NCBI RefSeq assembly: GCF_014879935.1
Contig: NZ_JACSRD010000073.1
Location: 1 to 34,327 of the forward strand
Direction: 5' to 3'
DNA from: Prosthecobacter sp.
GTDB taxonomy: Bacteria > Verrucomicrobiota > Verrucomicrobiia > Verrucomicrobiales > Verrucomicrobiaceae
Length of the DNA stretch: 34,327 nucleotides
The notes under the pieces were generated by a model that did not search any database, had not been told where the DNA came from, and saw only the letters and a program-made list of their open reading frames with translations. Shown here piece by piece: positions 1-7,000 of the stretch (position 1 is the first letter of the stretch; every line of letters begins with the position of its first letter). The translations under genes were made by a program, and so were the position numbers.

Positions 1-66
1 GATGGCAAGCTCGACTCCTTCTGCCGCTACTACTCCGGCTTTCCCGATGCCCAAGGGGCACGGTGA
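1..66 (+). CDS. C-terminal tail of an unknown protein (partial)
   Basis: Frame 1 is open from the first base to a TGA at 64-66 and encodes 21 residues ending FPDAQGAR. It faces the minus-strand chitosanase-like gene that ends at 115, so this would be a convergent gene end. The fragment is too short to recognise a family. Being open by chance over 21 codons in GC-rich DNA is quite possible, so the call rests on position and on the absence of anything else in this stretch. Confidence 0.4.
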   Translation, partial: DGKLDSFCRYYSGFPDAQGAR

Positions 67-90
67 TTCCGCCTCGCTGCCGGGCGGAAG

Positions 91-107
91 AGAGCCGACA
101 GGGCTCT
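91..107. terminator. Short hairpin between convergent genes, possible terminator
   Basis: AGAGCC and GGCTCT form a 6-bp stem around a 5-nt loop between the + strand tail ending at 66 and the minus-strand gene ending at 115. There is no good T-tract on either side, so it is at best a weak intrinsic terminator. Confidence 0.25.
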
Positions 108-114
108 GACAGGC

Positions 115-1680
115 CTACTTCTTTGAACTGCCGTCGCTGGGTATTGCAGTGGTTTCGGCTGGGCCGGTGGAAGGTGTGTCAGCAGGAGTCCGTGAGGTGC
201 CTGCGGTGGCGGTGGCTGTGGTCGCGGGGGCTGGTGGAGTCGGTGTTCCATTGGCGGCAGGTGTCACCGGAACGGGAGGTTCTGGTTTTTTGAACGGGTC
301 TTCCCAGGTGTGCAGGACGTAGCCGGCACCGATGCCGCCGATGTCGCCGAGGAGTTCGAGGCATTTCTCACGCCATTTCACCAAGTCGGGGGCGCTGCGG
401 GTCTTTTCGGCGGTGCCGGGGAAGACGAGGTAGGTGACTTTGAGGTCGCTTTCGGGGCGGATGTAGGGCGTGGCTTTCGGATTAATGGTCTTGGCCATGA
501 GCAGGGAGGCCTCGCCCATTTTGAAGCTGGGGCCGTAGTCGCCGCAGATGGCGGGGTAGATGCGGCCTTCGTGAATGACGGCGGCGTAGTCGCCGATCTG
601 CGGGGCGAACTTGTTCTGGTCGCCATAGCCTCGGAAGAGCAGGGAGATGACGATGAAGGGGTCTTTTTCGGCGATGAGGCTGCTGCGGCTCTTCAACTCG
701 CCGATCTCGAGTTTGAGCTGGCTGATCATGGCGCTGAGCTCGCGATTGCGTGAGGCTGGAAGGCCTTTGATGGCGAATTCGTCCTGCGCCTTTTTCAAAC
801 GCTCCTCCCAGCGGGCGAGCAGGGGATTCGGGGTCTTGGTGGTTTTGGCCCAGGCATAGCTGGTGAAGGGCTGGTAGTAGTCGGAAAGGTAGATGTATTC
901 ATCGAGCGTGGGCATGCGGTCGCCGTCGGAACCGTCGGCGACGACATCCATCTCCGACTGAATCAGGAGGGTGCGGCGCTGGGTGGCGGGGTGGGTGAGC
1001 TCGAGGATGGTCTCGCAATCGTAGAAGTTGTGGCGGTCGAGGATGCGGTTGAGGCGTGTGAGGTCGTTCTGCACGCGGGTGGTCTTGTTCTCGTAGAGCT
1101 TGTGGTAGAAGCCGGAGACCTTCGCGGCAGGCAGCATGGCATCGAGTCCGGGAAGGATGGCGGGCAGGTGCTTGTTGATGCGTGAGAGCTCCACCATCGT
1201 CTGGTTGGCCTTCGGGACGCGGATGCTGAGCTGGAACTCGGCCTTGTAAGCTTCGGGATCGAGGCGTTCGAGGCTGGCAAAGCTGCCCTGCTCGGTGAGC
1301 AGGTTGGTTTTGACCGTGATGCCGTTGAAGAGTGTGGCGACGTCGATGTCCTTGCGCGGGATATATTTGTCCGGCAGCGGCGGCTGGACCTCGCGGATGA
1401 CCTCCTTGGTCACTTCTTTGACGACGGGGACTTCTTTGATGACATCGCGCAGAACGTCACGCGTGATGATGCGCTCCTTGCCGGCGAGGACGCTCTCGAT
1501 CGCCTTTTTGATCCGCCCGGCGAACGGGGTGAAGGGCAGGACCAGGGCGCTGACGAGCACCAGGATGAAGGCCATGCGCATGAAGGAGCTGAAGCAGCCG
1601 CGTTTGCGCCTTGGCTGCCATTGCGAGGGCTGCTCTTCGTTCTGCGGATGACTGGCTGGGGGATGAGGGACGGAAGACAT
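115..1680 (-). CDS. Membrane-anchored glycoside hydrolase family 75 (chitosanase-like) protein
   Basis: The 521-residue protein starts at ATG 1680. It has a cytoplasmic Pro/Gln/Arg-rich N-terminus, one hydrophobic segment at about residues 33-56, then a charged stalk at about 68-95 with repeated KEV/REV elements. A catalytic-type domain follows to about residue 455, and a Pro/Thr/Ala-rich low-complexity tail to the end. In the second half, segments such as DVVADGSDGDRMP, IGDYAAVIHEGRIYPAICGD, GPSFKMGEASL and VTYLVFPGT match what I know of GH75 chitosanases, which hydrolyse chitosan. Family GH75 is recalled from motif order, not searched. The anchor suggests the enzyme sits on the outer face of the inner membrane. 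It starts 44 bp after the lolD-like gene and is probably the last gene of the gtrA-trmL-lolD run. An inactive carbohydrate-binding relative is the alternative. Confidence 0.7.
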   Translation of the reverse strand: MSSVPHPPASHPQNEEQPSQWQPRRKRGCFSSFMRMAFILVLVSALVLPFTPFAGRIKKAIESVLAGKERIITRDVLRDVIKEVPVVKEVTKEVIREVQPPLPDKYIPRKDIDVATLFNGITVKTNLLTEQGSFASLERLDPEAYKAEFQLSIRVPKANQTMVELSRINKHLPAILPGLDAMLPAAKVSGFYHKLYENKTTRVQNDLTRLNRILDRHNFYDCETILELTHPATQRRTLLIQSEMDVVADGSDGDRMPTLDEYIYLSDYYQPFTSYAWAKTTKTPNPLLARWEERLKKAQDEFAIKGLPASRNRELSAMISQLKLEIGELKSRSSLIAEKDPFIVISLLFRGYGDQNKFAPQIGDYAAVIHEGRIYPAICGDYGPSFKMGEASLLMAKTINPKATPYIRPESDLKVTYLVFPGTAEKTRSAPDLVKWREKCLELLGDIGGIGAGYVLHTWEDPFKKPEPPVPVTPAANGTPTPPAPATTATATAGTSRTPADTPSTGPAETTAIPSDGSSKK

Positions 1681-1724
1681 GCGCGATTGCGAATCTAACG
1701 GTTTTCACCGGGTTGGCGAGCGCA

Positions 1725-2402
1725 TCATCCTTCCTCCAGCCGGCCTTCCTTGAGAATGAGACGGCGGTCGCCTCGCTTCGCGAGCGTCTGGTCGTGGGTG
1801 ACGACGACGAGGGTCTTTTTCGCCTCATCGACGACCTGCATGAGCATGTCGATGACACCGGATCCGGTGCTGGCGTCGAGATTGCCCGTGGGTTCGTCGG
1901 CATAGATGATGCCGGGGTTGTTGATGAGGGCGCGGGCGATGGCGACGCGTTGCTGCTCGCCGCCCGAGAGTTCGGTGGGCAGGTGATGGAGGCGTTCGCT
2001 GAGGCCGACCTTGTCCAGCAGCTCGCGGGCGCGTGCCTCGGCTTTCTTTCCGCCGATCATGGCTGGCAGGACGACGTTTTCGAGGGCGGTGAGTTCCGGC
2101 AGCAGGAAATAGTGCTGAAAGACGAAGCCCATGACCTGGTTCCGAGTGCGGGCGCGTTCGGCGGCAGCGGCGTTGTAGAGCGAGCGGCCGTGAACGAGGA
2201 CATCGCCCGAGGTGGGTTGTTCCAGGCCGCCGAGAACATAAAGCAGCGTGGTTTTGCCCGCGCCCGACTGGCCGCAGAGGAAGACTTTTTCACCGGCGGC
2301 CACCTGGAGATTCACGCCGCGAAGCACCGGCAGTTCATGCCCGGCGAGGTGGTAGGTGCGGTGCACATCGTGTGCGGCGAGTGGGGCGGCTTCCTGGCTC
2401 AT
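1725..2402 (-). CDS. ABC transporter ATP-binding protein, LolD/MacB-type
   Basis: This is a 225-residue ATPase starting at ATG 2402; a GTG at 2435 would add 11 residues but looks less likely. Walker A GQSGAGKTT is at residues 44-52, the signature ELSGGEQQR near 145-152, Walker B IIYADEP near 165-171, and the switch histidine in VVVTHD near 203. The sequence around ADEPTGNLD and the compact length are typical of the LolD/MacB/FtsE group, which power lipoprotein release, macrotolide-type efflux or cell division rather than solute import. Such ATPases normally sit next to a FtsX-like permease, but none is present here: neighbours are trmL (39 bp upstream) and the GH75-like gene (44 bp downstream). 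Its partner permease must be encoded elsewhere. The exact role therefore stays open. Confidence 0.9.
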   Translation of the reverse strand: MSQEAAPLAAHDVHRTYHLAGHELPVLRGVNLQVAAGEKVFLCGQSGAGKTTLLYVLGGLEQPTSGDVLVHGRSLYNAAAAERARTRNQVMGFVFQHYFLLPELTALENVVLPAMIGGKKAEARARELLDKVGLSERLHHLPTELSGGEQQRVAIARALINNPGIIYADEPTGNLDASTGSGVIDMLMQVVDEAKKTLVVVTHDQTLAKRGDRRLILKEGRLEEG

Positions 2403-2441
2403 GCAAAGGGTGCGCCCATGCTCCGCAGATGCCACGCGGCG

Positions 2442-2900
2442 TCAAGACGTGATGCCTGCGAGCCGGCGCTGGCGGACGGACTCATACATCACGATTCCTG
2501 CCGCCGTGGCGAGATTGAGGCTGCGGGTGCCGTGCATCGGAATGCGCAGGCATCTGGCGGGATCGATGACCGAAGGCGGAATGCTGCGTGTCTCCGGGCC
2601 GAACACGAGGCAAACCTCGTCCGCGGCCAGACTGGCGTCCCAGTAATCGGTTTCACCGTGGCATTCGATGAAGTGGCAGTTCGCGGCAGGAATGTGAGCA
2701 CAGGCTTCCTCCCAGGAATCCCAGACGCGCACATCCACCTCCTGCCAGTAGTCGAGTCCGGCACGTTTGAGATGTTTGTCGTCGAGACTGAAGCCCAGCG
2801 GCTTGATCAAATGCAGCCGTGCACCCGTGGCGAGACAGAGGCGTCCGATGGCACCGGTGTTGTGCGGGATCTCTGGCTGGAACAGGACGACATGCAGCAT
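2442..2900 (-). CDS. trmL: tRNA (cytidine/uridine-34-2'-O)-methyltransferase TrmL
   Basis: The 152-residue length and sequence fit the SPOUT-fold TrmL family, which 2'-O-methylates the wobble nucleotide of certain tRNA-Leu. The N-terminus MLHVVLFQPEIPHNTGAIGR is the family's opening motif. The C-terminal knot motifs are visible as CLVFGPETRSIP near residues 97-108 and RIPMHGTRSLNLATAAGIV near 119-137, including the conserved SLN step. It begins 6 bp after the GtrA-like gene and is followed 39 bp later by the ABC ATPase, so it is probably cotranscribed with both. No obvious functional link to them is visible. Confidence 0.94.
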   Translation of the reverse strand: MLHVVLFQPEIPHNTGAIGRLCLATGARLHLIKPLGFSLDDKHLKRAGLDYWQEVDVRVWDSWEEACAHIPAANCHFIECHGETDYWDASLAADEVCLVFGPETRSIPPSVIDPARCLRIPMHGTRSLNLATAAGIVMYESVRQRRLAGITS

Positions 2901-2906
2901 GCGGCC

Positions 2907-3407
2907 TCAGTTCTTGAAGACGAAAAACTTCCGGCAGATGAAGTTCACCATGACGGAACTCACCTGGTTGAACAACTGCGCCAGCAGGGTGGAGATGCCA
3001 TACACGTGGATGAGATAGGGCCCGGCCAGCAAGCCGACAAAGAACGAGATGCTGCTGATCGTGGTGAAAAGCAGGAACTCCGCCACCTTTCCGTGCCGTC
3101 CCGGGGTGAAGACCCATTTGGAGTTCGTGTAGTAAGCGAAGAGATTGCCAAAGAAGAAGGCGATGGTGTTGTTGTACGCGCTGTGCAGCGCACGCACGTC
3201 CTGCGGGATGCTGTTGTCGATGGCCTTCCACACCCAGAGAGAAAGTGCCAGCCAGATGATCTGGCTGAAGAAGAAGGCACCAAATCCGCAGATGACATAT
3301 TTCATGAACTGGATCAGCGGGTGGGTGTCCCGCCGGTTCATGCGCTCCAGGATGGTGCGCCAGTCGTTTTCTTGGAAGAAGCGTCGAGTCTCGGTCAGGC
3401 TGATCAT
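2907..3407 (-). CDS. GtrA-like integral membrane protein
   Basis: ATG at 3407 gives a 166-residue protein; the frame stays open upstream through a terminator hairpin, so longer starts are rejected. About 35 polar residues precede four hydrophobic segments starting near IQFMKYVICGFGAF. The spacing, the NSKWVF element and the end FICRKFFVF are characteristic of the GtrA family (PF04138), which is thought to help move lipid-linked sugars or polyprenyl-phosphate-linked precursors across the inner membrane. It is the first gene of the minus-strand run leading to trmL and the chitosanase-like gene. A strong terminator ends only 19 bp upstream of its ATG, so its promoter must overlap that hairpin or transcription must read through it. 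Confidence 0.82.
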   Translation of the reverse strand: MISLTETRRFFQENDWRTILERMNRRDTHPLIQFMKYVICGFGAFFFSQIIWLALSLWVWKAIDNSIPQDVRALHSAYNNTIAFFFGNLFAYYTNSKWVFTPGRHGKVAEFLLFTTISSISFFVGLLAGPYLIHVYGISTLLAQLFNQVSSVMVNFICRKFFVFKN

Positions 3408-3426
3408 GTGGCAGAAACTAACCCGC

Positions 3427-3467
3427 AAAACAAAAAGCCTGTCCAACGAAGAGTTCGTTGGACAGGC
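3427..3467 (-). terminator. Strong intrinsic terminator of the glycine-zipper genes
   Basis: The arms GCCTGTCCAACGAA (3437-3450) and TTCGTTGGACAGGC (3454-3467) are perfectly complementary over 14 bp around a 3-nt loop. Read on the minus strand, the stem is followed by TTTTTGTTTT (3436-3427), so it terminates transcription coming from the gene at 3491-3811. It lies 19 bp before the start codon of the next minus-strand gene. Confidence 0.92.
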
Positions 3468-3490
3468 TCGAAGACGCAAAAAGGCTGCGA

Positions 3491-3811
3491 TCAATTATAG
3501 TGGTAGTTGCCGTAGCGGTCGTAGTAGCCCTGTTGCTGCGTCGGGTGCCAGCGGCCGTTGCGGTCGTAGTAACCCTGTTGCTGGCGTGCGTTCTGCTGGT
3601 CGCGGGCGTTGCCGATGGCGTTGCCACCGAGGGCACCGAGACCGGCGCCGATGGCGGCACCTTCGAGGCCGCGGCCGCTCTGGTTGCCGATGATGCCACC
3701 GACGGCAGCGCCGCCGAGAGCGCCGATGACGGCACCGGTTTGAGCATTAGGTCCTGTGGCGCAGGAAACCAGCGACACGGCAGTGATGAGTGTGAGGACG
3801 GTTTGTTTCAT
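3491..3811 (-). CDS. Glycine-zipper lipoprotein with C-terminal QGYYDR repeats
   Basis: ATG 3811 yields 106 residues. A short hydrophobic signal ends in the lipobox-like LVSC, with the cysteine near residue 17, followed by ATGPNAQ. Residues about 26-68 form a glycine-zipper region with repeated GxxxG steps (ALGGAAVGGIIG, GAGLGALGGNAIG), as in YMGG/OmpA-linker-like small envelope proteins. The tail carries two copies of a QQQGYYDR.G motif separated by a short spacer. It is the second of two tandem paralogues: the gene at 3856-4089 shares nearly the whole first 70 residues but lacks the tyrosine-rich tail. A perfect terminator follows. Such proteins are usually placed in the outer membrane or periplasm; the function is unknown. 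Confidence 0.88.
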   Translation of the reverse strand: MKQTVLTLITAVSLVSCATGPNAQTGAVIGALGGAAVGGIIGNQSGRGLEGAAIGAGLGALGGNAIGNARDQQNARQQQGYYDRNGRWHPTQQQGYYDRYGNYHYN

Positions 3812-3855
3812 GATGAGATGAGGTGAGAGGCTGAAAATACGTGGTCGCGAAACGA

Positions 3856-4089
3856 TCAACGATAGCCCTGGCGACGGTCCTGGGAGTTGCCGATGGCGTT
3901 GCCGCCAATGGCACCGAGAGCACCGCCGATGGCGGCGCCTTCGAGACCACGGCCGCTCTGGCTGCCGATGATTCCGCCGACGGCAGCGCCGCCGAGGCCG
4001 CCGATGACCGCGCCACGCTGGGCGTTGGGCCCGGTGGCGCATGAGGAGATCGAAACGATCGCGAGGAGGGAGAGGAATGTGTGTTTCAT
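3856..4089 (-). CDS. Glycine-zipper lipoprotein, short paralogue
   Basis: ATG 4089 gives 77 residues: a hydrophobic signal ending ISSC with the cysteine near residue 17, then ATGPNAQRG. A glycine-zipper segment follows (GGLGGAAVGGIIG, GGALGAIGGNAIG) and the protein ends QGYR. A TTG three codons upstream is an unlikely alternative. The downstream gene at 3491-3811 is clearly a tandem duplicate, with near-identical order and sequence from the lipobox to NAIGN. The two are separated by 44 bp and probably cotranscribed. The role is unknown; small glycine-zipper lipoproteins are often envelope-stress or surface proteins. Confidence 0.85.
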   Translation of the reverse strand: MKHTFLSLLAIVSISSCATGPNAQRGAVIGGLGGAAVGGIIGSQSGRGLEGAAIGGALGAIGGNAIGNSQDRRQGYR

Positions 4090-4251
4090 GGGATTCAAAA
4101 GCGGTCTGCTTTGTCGCAGATTACGTCCTGTTTGTTCATTAAGGAAAGAAAATTCATGCCCTGTCTCGGGCGGAATCTCTATATCTCAGGGAAAACCGAC
4201 GTCTGTCTCCGCGTCCCGGCGTCAGTCACGCTGTGCGCAGGGTTTCTTCAT

Positions 4252-4280
4252 TTGACGGGAATTCTGCCTGCGGTTACAGC
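4252..4280 (+). promoter_or_regulatory. Possible sigma70-type promoter for the 4304 gene
   Basis: TTGACG at 4252-4257 is followed after 17 bp by TACAGC at 4275-4280. The -35 box is close to consensus and the -10 box is poor. Transcription would begin about 17 nt before the ATG at 4304. Confidence 0.35.
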
Positions 4281-4303
4281 GCTGTTCCCTCCTTCATCCC
4301 CCT

Positions 4304-4915
4304 ATGCAAGTGCGTTCCTTCCTTCGCCTCCTCACCGCCGTCTGCTTCATCGGCTCCGCTGCCGCGCCGGCCCTGGCCGAGCCGCTGCCGCTCGACCATC
4401 CCTGCGGCGATCTCGTCAAAAAGTATCTCACTGCCGTGGTGATGCAGGACTGGAAGACCGCCTCGAAGATGCTGGTGGCGAACTCGCTGGAGCGTCGCCA
4501 GCGTGAGACGGTGCAGATCATCAAATCCGCCCCCACCATGTCGGATGAGGAGACCATGCTCGCCGGTTACAACGTCAAAGGTGTGGGCGAACTCGAAAAG
4601 ATGAGCCCGCAGGAGTTCTACCAGGTGGATCGTGAGGCCTGGCACAAGAAGCTGAAGCTTTCCCCCGAGGCGACGAAGCGGAAGCAGGAGACGCTCAAGA
4701 TCACCGTGCTCGGACTCGTGCAGGAGAAGGACAAGGGCTTCGTGCATGCCACCGTCCGCACCTCGCAGGAGACGCTGACTGACCGGATCGAGGAGCTCTT
4801 TCTCATCTCCTTCGTGCCCGATCCCGCTGATCCGAAGAACTACCTCATCTCGCCCGAGATGAAGGACCGGCCGGTCATCACGCCGCTCGACGGTTCCGCT
4901 CCGAAGGAGAAGTGA
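4304..4915 (+). CDS. Exported protein of unknown function
   Basis: The 203-residue product begins with a clear Sec-type signal peptide (RSFLRLLTAVCFIGSAAAPALA, cut after about residue 25). The mature part is charged, with helical stretches and no transmembrane segment, metal motif or lipobox. The opening HPCGDLVKKYLTAVVMQDWKTASKML and the periodic charged helices resemble small DUF4878/NTF2-like periplasmic folds, but I do not recognise the family. It ends 2 bp before the stop codon of the convergent menE, with a likely terminator inside menE at 5009-5039. The start codon follows a pyrimidine-rich leader without a Shine-Dalgarno sequence. Confidence 0.82.
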   Translation: MQVRSFLRLLTAVCFIGSAAAPALAEPLPLDHPCGDLVKKYLTAVVMQDWKTASKMLVANSLERRQRETVQIIKSAPTMSDEETMLAGYNVKGVGELEKMSPQEFYQVDREAWHKKLKLSPEATKRKQETLKITVLGLVQEKDKGFVHATVRTSQETLTDRIEELFLISFVPDPADPKNYLISPEMKDRPVITPLDGSAPKEK

Positions 4916-4917
4916 CG

Positions 4918-6045
4918 TCAAAGCTGCCGCCGCAGGCTCTCCAGCAGCACTTTTCCCAGTTCGCTGCGTGGGATGCGGTCCACGTGGCGGATTTCATCGA
5001 CAGTCTCGAAAGGCCTCAACGTTGCGTTGAGGCCTTTTTGCAGCCGCCCGGCCTCTGCATCGTCCATCGCACTGACCACCAGCACGAGACGGGCTTCTTT
5101 GCGGGCGTCCGGCACATCGCAGATCACGGCTTCTCCCGAGGGAAGGTCGAGTTCCAGCCTCAAGGCCTCAAGTCGCTCCTGAATCGGCCCCAAGGACACG
5201 AGTTCACCCAGGATCTTGATCGTGTTGGCCTCACGTCCGACAAAACGGAGAAACGGTTGCCCGCCTTCATGCCACACGGAGACACGATCCCGTGTGCGCA
5301 GGCCGGTCGCTGGCGGAATGGGTTCCCAGCGCCACGTCTCGCCTTCATGGATGGCGTAGCCTTTTGCCAGGGCCTCTCCACGCACCGTGAGAGTGCCTTC
5401 CGCGTCCGTTCGCAGCGTCCAGATGGGAAGCACCTCCAGTTCTCCACGATCTTTTGTCTGCGTCGCCACTTGGGAGGCGGTTTCCGTCATTCCATACGTC
5501 CGCCGCACCGGCCAGCCGAGTTGCAACGCAGCCTCCTCCAGTTCTGCACTCATCGCTCCGCCGCCGACAAGGATGACGCGCAGCGTCTGTGGCGCTGCCA
5601 GCCGGGCTGAAACGAGATCAAAGACCTGCGTCGGAACCAGCGAGGCCACAGTTGCGCCTGATTCCTCGCAGAGAGTCGCGAATGCGGCAGCGGACCATTT
5701 GCCTTCGAGGCGTGTGACTTGGCTGCCGCTCAAATCCGCCCGGGCGAGCACACCAAAACCGCCAACATGGTGTGTGGGCAGCGCCAGCAGCCAGTGATCA
5801 CGTCCGGTGATGCCAAAGTGTGCGTTCACGGCTCCGGCGGAGACGCGCAGGGCTTCCTTCGTCAGCCCCACCCACTTGCGTTTGCCTTCGGAGCCGCTGG
5901 TCTGGAAGAAACAGCAGTCCCTCACGCGCAACTCGTTCCTGGCAAAGTCAGCCAGCGATTGGCCCTCCACGCTGCGTTCCGGCTCGGCGATCCACACGCT
6001 GCCGTCGGTCCAGAACTCGTTGGATGGCATCAAAGACGTCGCCAT
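4918..6045 (-). CDS. menE: o-succinylbenzoate-CoA ligase MenE
   Basis: The 375-residue protein is an acyl-adenylate-forming enzyme. Visible core motifs are the phosphate loop QTSGSEGKRK near residues 48-57, the substrate-pocket stretch LPTHHVGGFGVLARA, the adenine motif YGMTETASQV near 219-228, and a C-terminal catalytic lysine in RSELGKVLLESL. MenE activates o-succinylbenzoate with ATP and CoA in menaquinone synthesis. The length is shorter than typical 450-residue MenE, as is common for compact forms. Its 5' end overlaps menC by 16 bp. That pairing, with menA just upstream, supports the assignment over other acyl-CoA ligases. A hairpin terminator acting in the opposite direction lies in its 3' part. 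Confidence 0.88.
   Translation of the reverse strand: MATSLMPSNEFWTDGSVWIAEPERSVEGQSLADFARNELRVRDCCFFQTSGSEGKRKWVGLTKEALRVSAGAVNAHFGITGRDHWLLALPTHHVGGFGVLARADLSGSQVTRLEGKWSAAAFATLCEESGATVASLVPTQVFDLVSARLAAPQTLRVILVGGGAMSAELEEAALQLGWPVRRTYGMTETASQVATQTKDRGELEVLPIWTLRTDAEGTLTVRGEALAKGYAIHEGETWRWEPIPPATGLRTRDRVSVWHEGGQPFLRFVGREANTIKILGELVSLGPIQERLEALRLELDLPSGEAVICDVPDARKEARLVLVVSAMDDAEAGRLQKGLNATLRPFETVDEIRHVDRIPRSELGKVLLESLRRQL
5009..5039 (+). terminator. Intrinsic terminator embedded in the opposing menE gene
   Basis: AAAGGCCTCAACG (5009-5021) and CGTTGAGGCCTTT (5025-5037) pair perfectly over 13 bp around loop TTG, and a run of five T ends at 5039. In the + direction this is a textbook intrinsic terminator about 95 bp after the stop codon of the gene at 4304-4915. 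It lies wholly within the menE coding region. Confidence 0.8.
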
Positions 6046-6998
6046 GGCAATGCCTCCAGAACTTCGCCGAATCCGAGGCCTCCACCGCTGCGATCCGCCT
6101 CTAGGAATCCGCCAGGGGAGCGCACGCGCTCAAAGAACTCGTCCTTCTCAAACAAATGCTCCGTGCAGAGGCCGCAGAAGTCCACCGGCTGGCCTTCAGC
6201 CATGGCGACTGCGGCTTCGTAAGCCGCGAACATCTGCCCCAACGCATGATCCATGGCGGAAGTGAGAACGAGCGGCTGCTGCGGATGCTTCTCCGCCACG
6301 ATGCGCCAGTCACGTCGGGCTGGCTTCACCACGACGGCATCAAAACCGTGCGTTCCTGACTTCCAGCCCTTGTCGAGCGCCAGTCGCACGCCCCAGCGCT
6401 GCCGGATGGCTTCCCAAGCCTCCGCATCGTATGGAAACGGGTCCTCCACGAAGTCGAGGGCGCGATAAACTCGCAGCGGCATGAACTCGATGAACTTCTC
6501 AAAGGTCAGGCGGTCGAGCACGCCGTTGAAATCCACGCGCAGACGAACGTTTTGCGCCTCAAAACGCTTTGCGCAGCCTTCCAGGAAGCGGATCGTCTCG
6601 CCATGGTTGGCAAAGCCCTTCGCTTTGATCGCGGGCCAGCTTTCCTCCATCACGCGCTGCATCTGTGGCTCCGTGTCCGTGGCGAAACTCCAGGAGTAGT
6701 GGCTGCGCGGGATCTCCAGGCCGTCGAACAGGCTCACACCGGCCCGACGTGCGGCACCATCGATCTCCGCGCAGCGCAGGGCCATTTCGGTCACAGGCGT
6801 GGTGATGCCTTCCGCCAGCAGCCGAAGCTGTTCCGCCACAGGAGCATCGCCAAACTCCGGCCAGGGATGGATGCAGCCGAAGCCGTCGTTCACACGGATC
6901 AAGGCTCCTGCAAAAAATCGCCGCTGCGACACTGCGTTCAGCGCCACGCCGCTGCGCAGCAGGTATTCATAAACGTGGATCGGCGTCGTGATTTCCAT
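6030..6998 (-). CDS. menC: o-succinylbenzoate synthase MenC
   Basis: ATG 6998 gives 322 residues of an enolase-superfamily enzyme. The catalytic set of the OSBS family can be read off: KAK at 125-127, Asp156 in RVDFNG, Glu185 in FVEDPF, Asp209-Lys210 in LALDKG, and Lys225 in VVVKPARR. These residues bind Mg2+ and dehydrate SHCHC to o-succinylbenzoate in menaquinone synthesis. It starts 2 bp after the menA stop codon and overlaps menE by 16 bp, so the three are translated from one transcript. Enolase-superfamily members can be promiscuous (N-succinylamino acid racemase), but the operon argues for MenC. Confidence 0.93.
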   Translation of the reverse strand: MEITTPIHVYEYLLRSGVALNAVSQRRFFAGALIRVNDGFGCIHPWPEFGDAPVAEQLRLLAEGITTPVTEMALRCAEIDGAARRAGVSLFDGLEIPRSHYSWSFATDTEPQMQRVMEESWPAIKAKGFANHGETIRFLEGCAKRFEAQNVRLRVDFNGVLDRLTFEKFIEFMPLRVYRALDFVEDPFPYDAEAWEAIRQRWGVRLALDKGWKSGTHGFDAVVVKPARRDWRIVAEKHPQQPLVLTSAMDHALGQMFAAYEAAVAMAEGQPVDFCGLCTEHLFEKDEFFERVRSPGGFLEADRSGGGLGFGEVLEALPWRRL

Positions 6999-7000
6999 GC

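Noticed and set aside
1611..3500. 629-codon open frame on the plus strand
   Set aside because: It runs antisense to lolD-like, trmL and gtrA-like genes with clear motifs. Long antisense frames are expected in GC-rich DNA.
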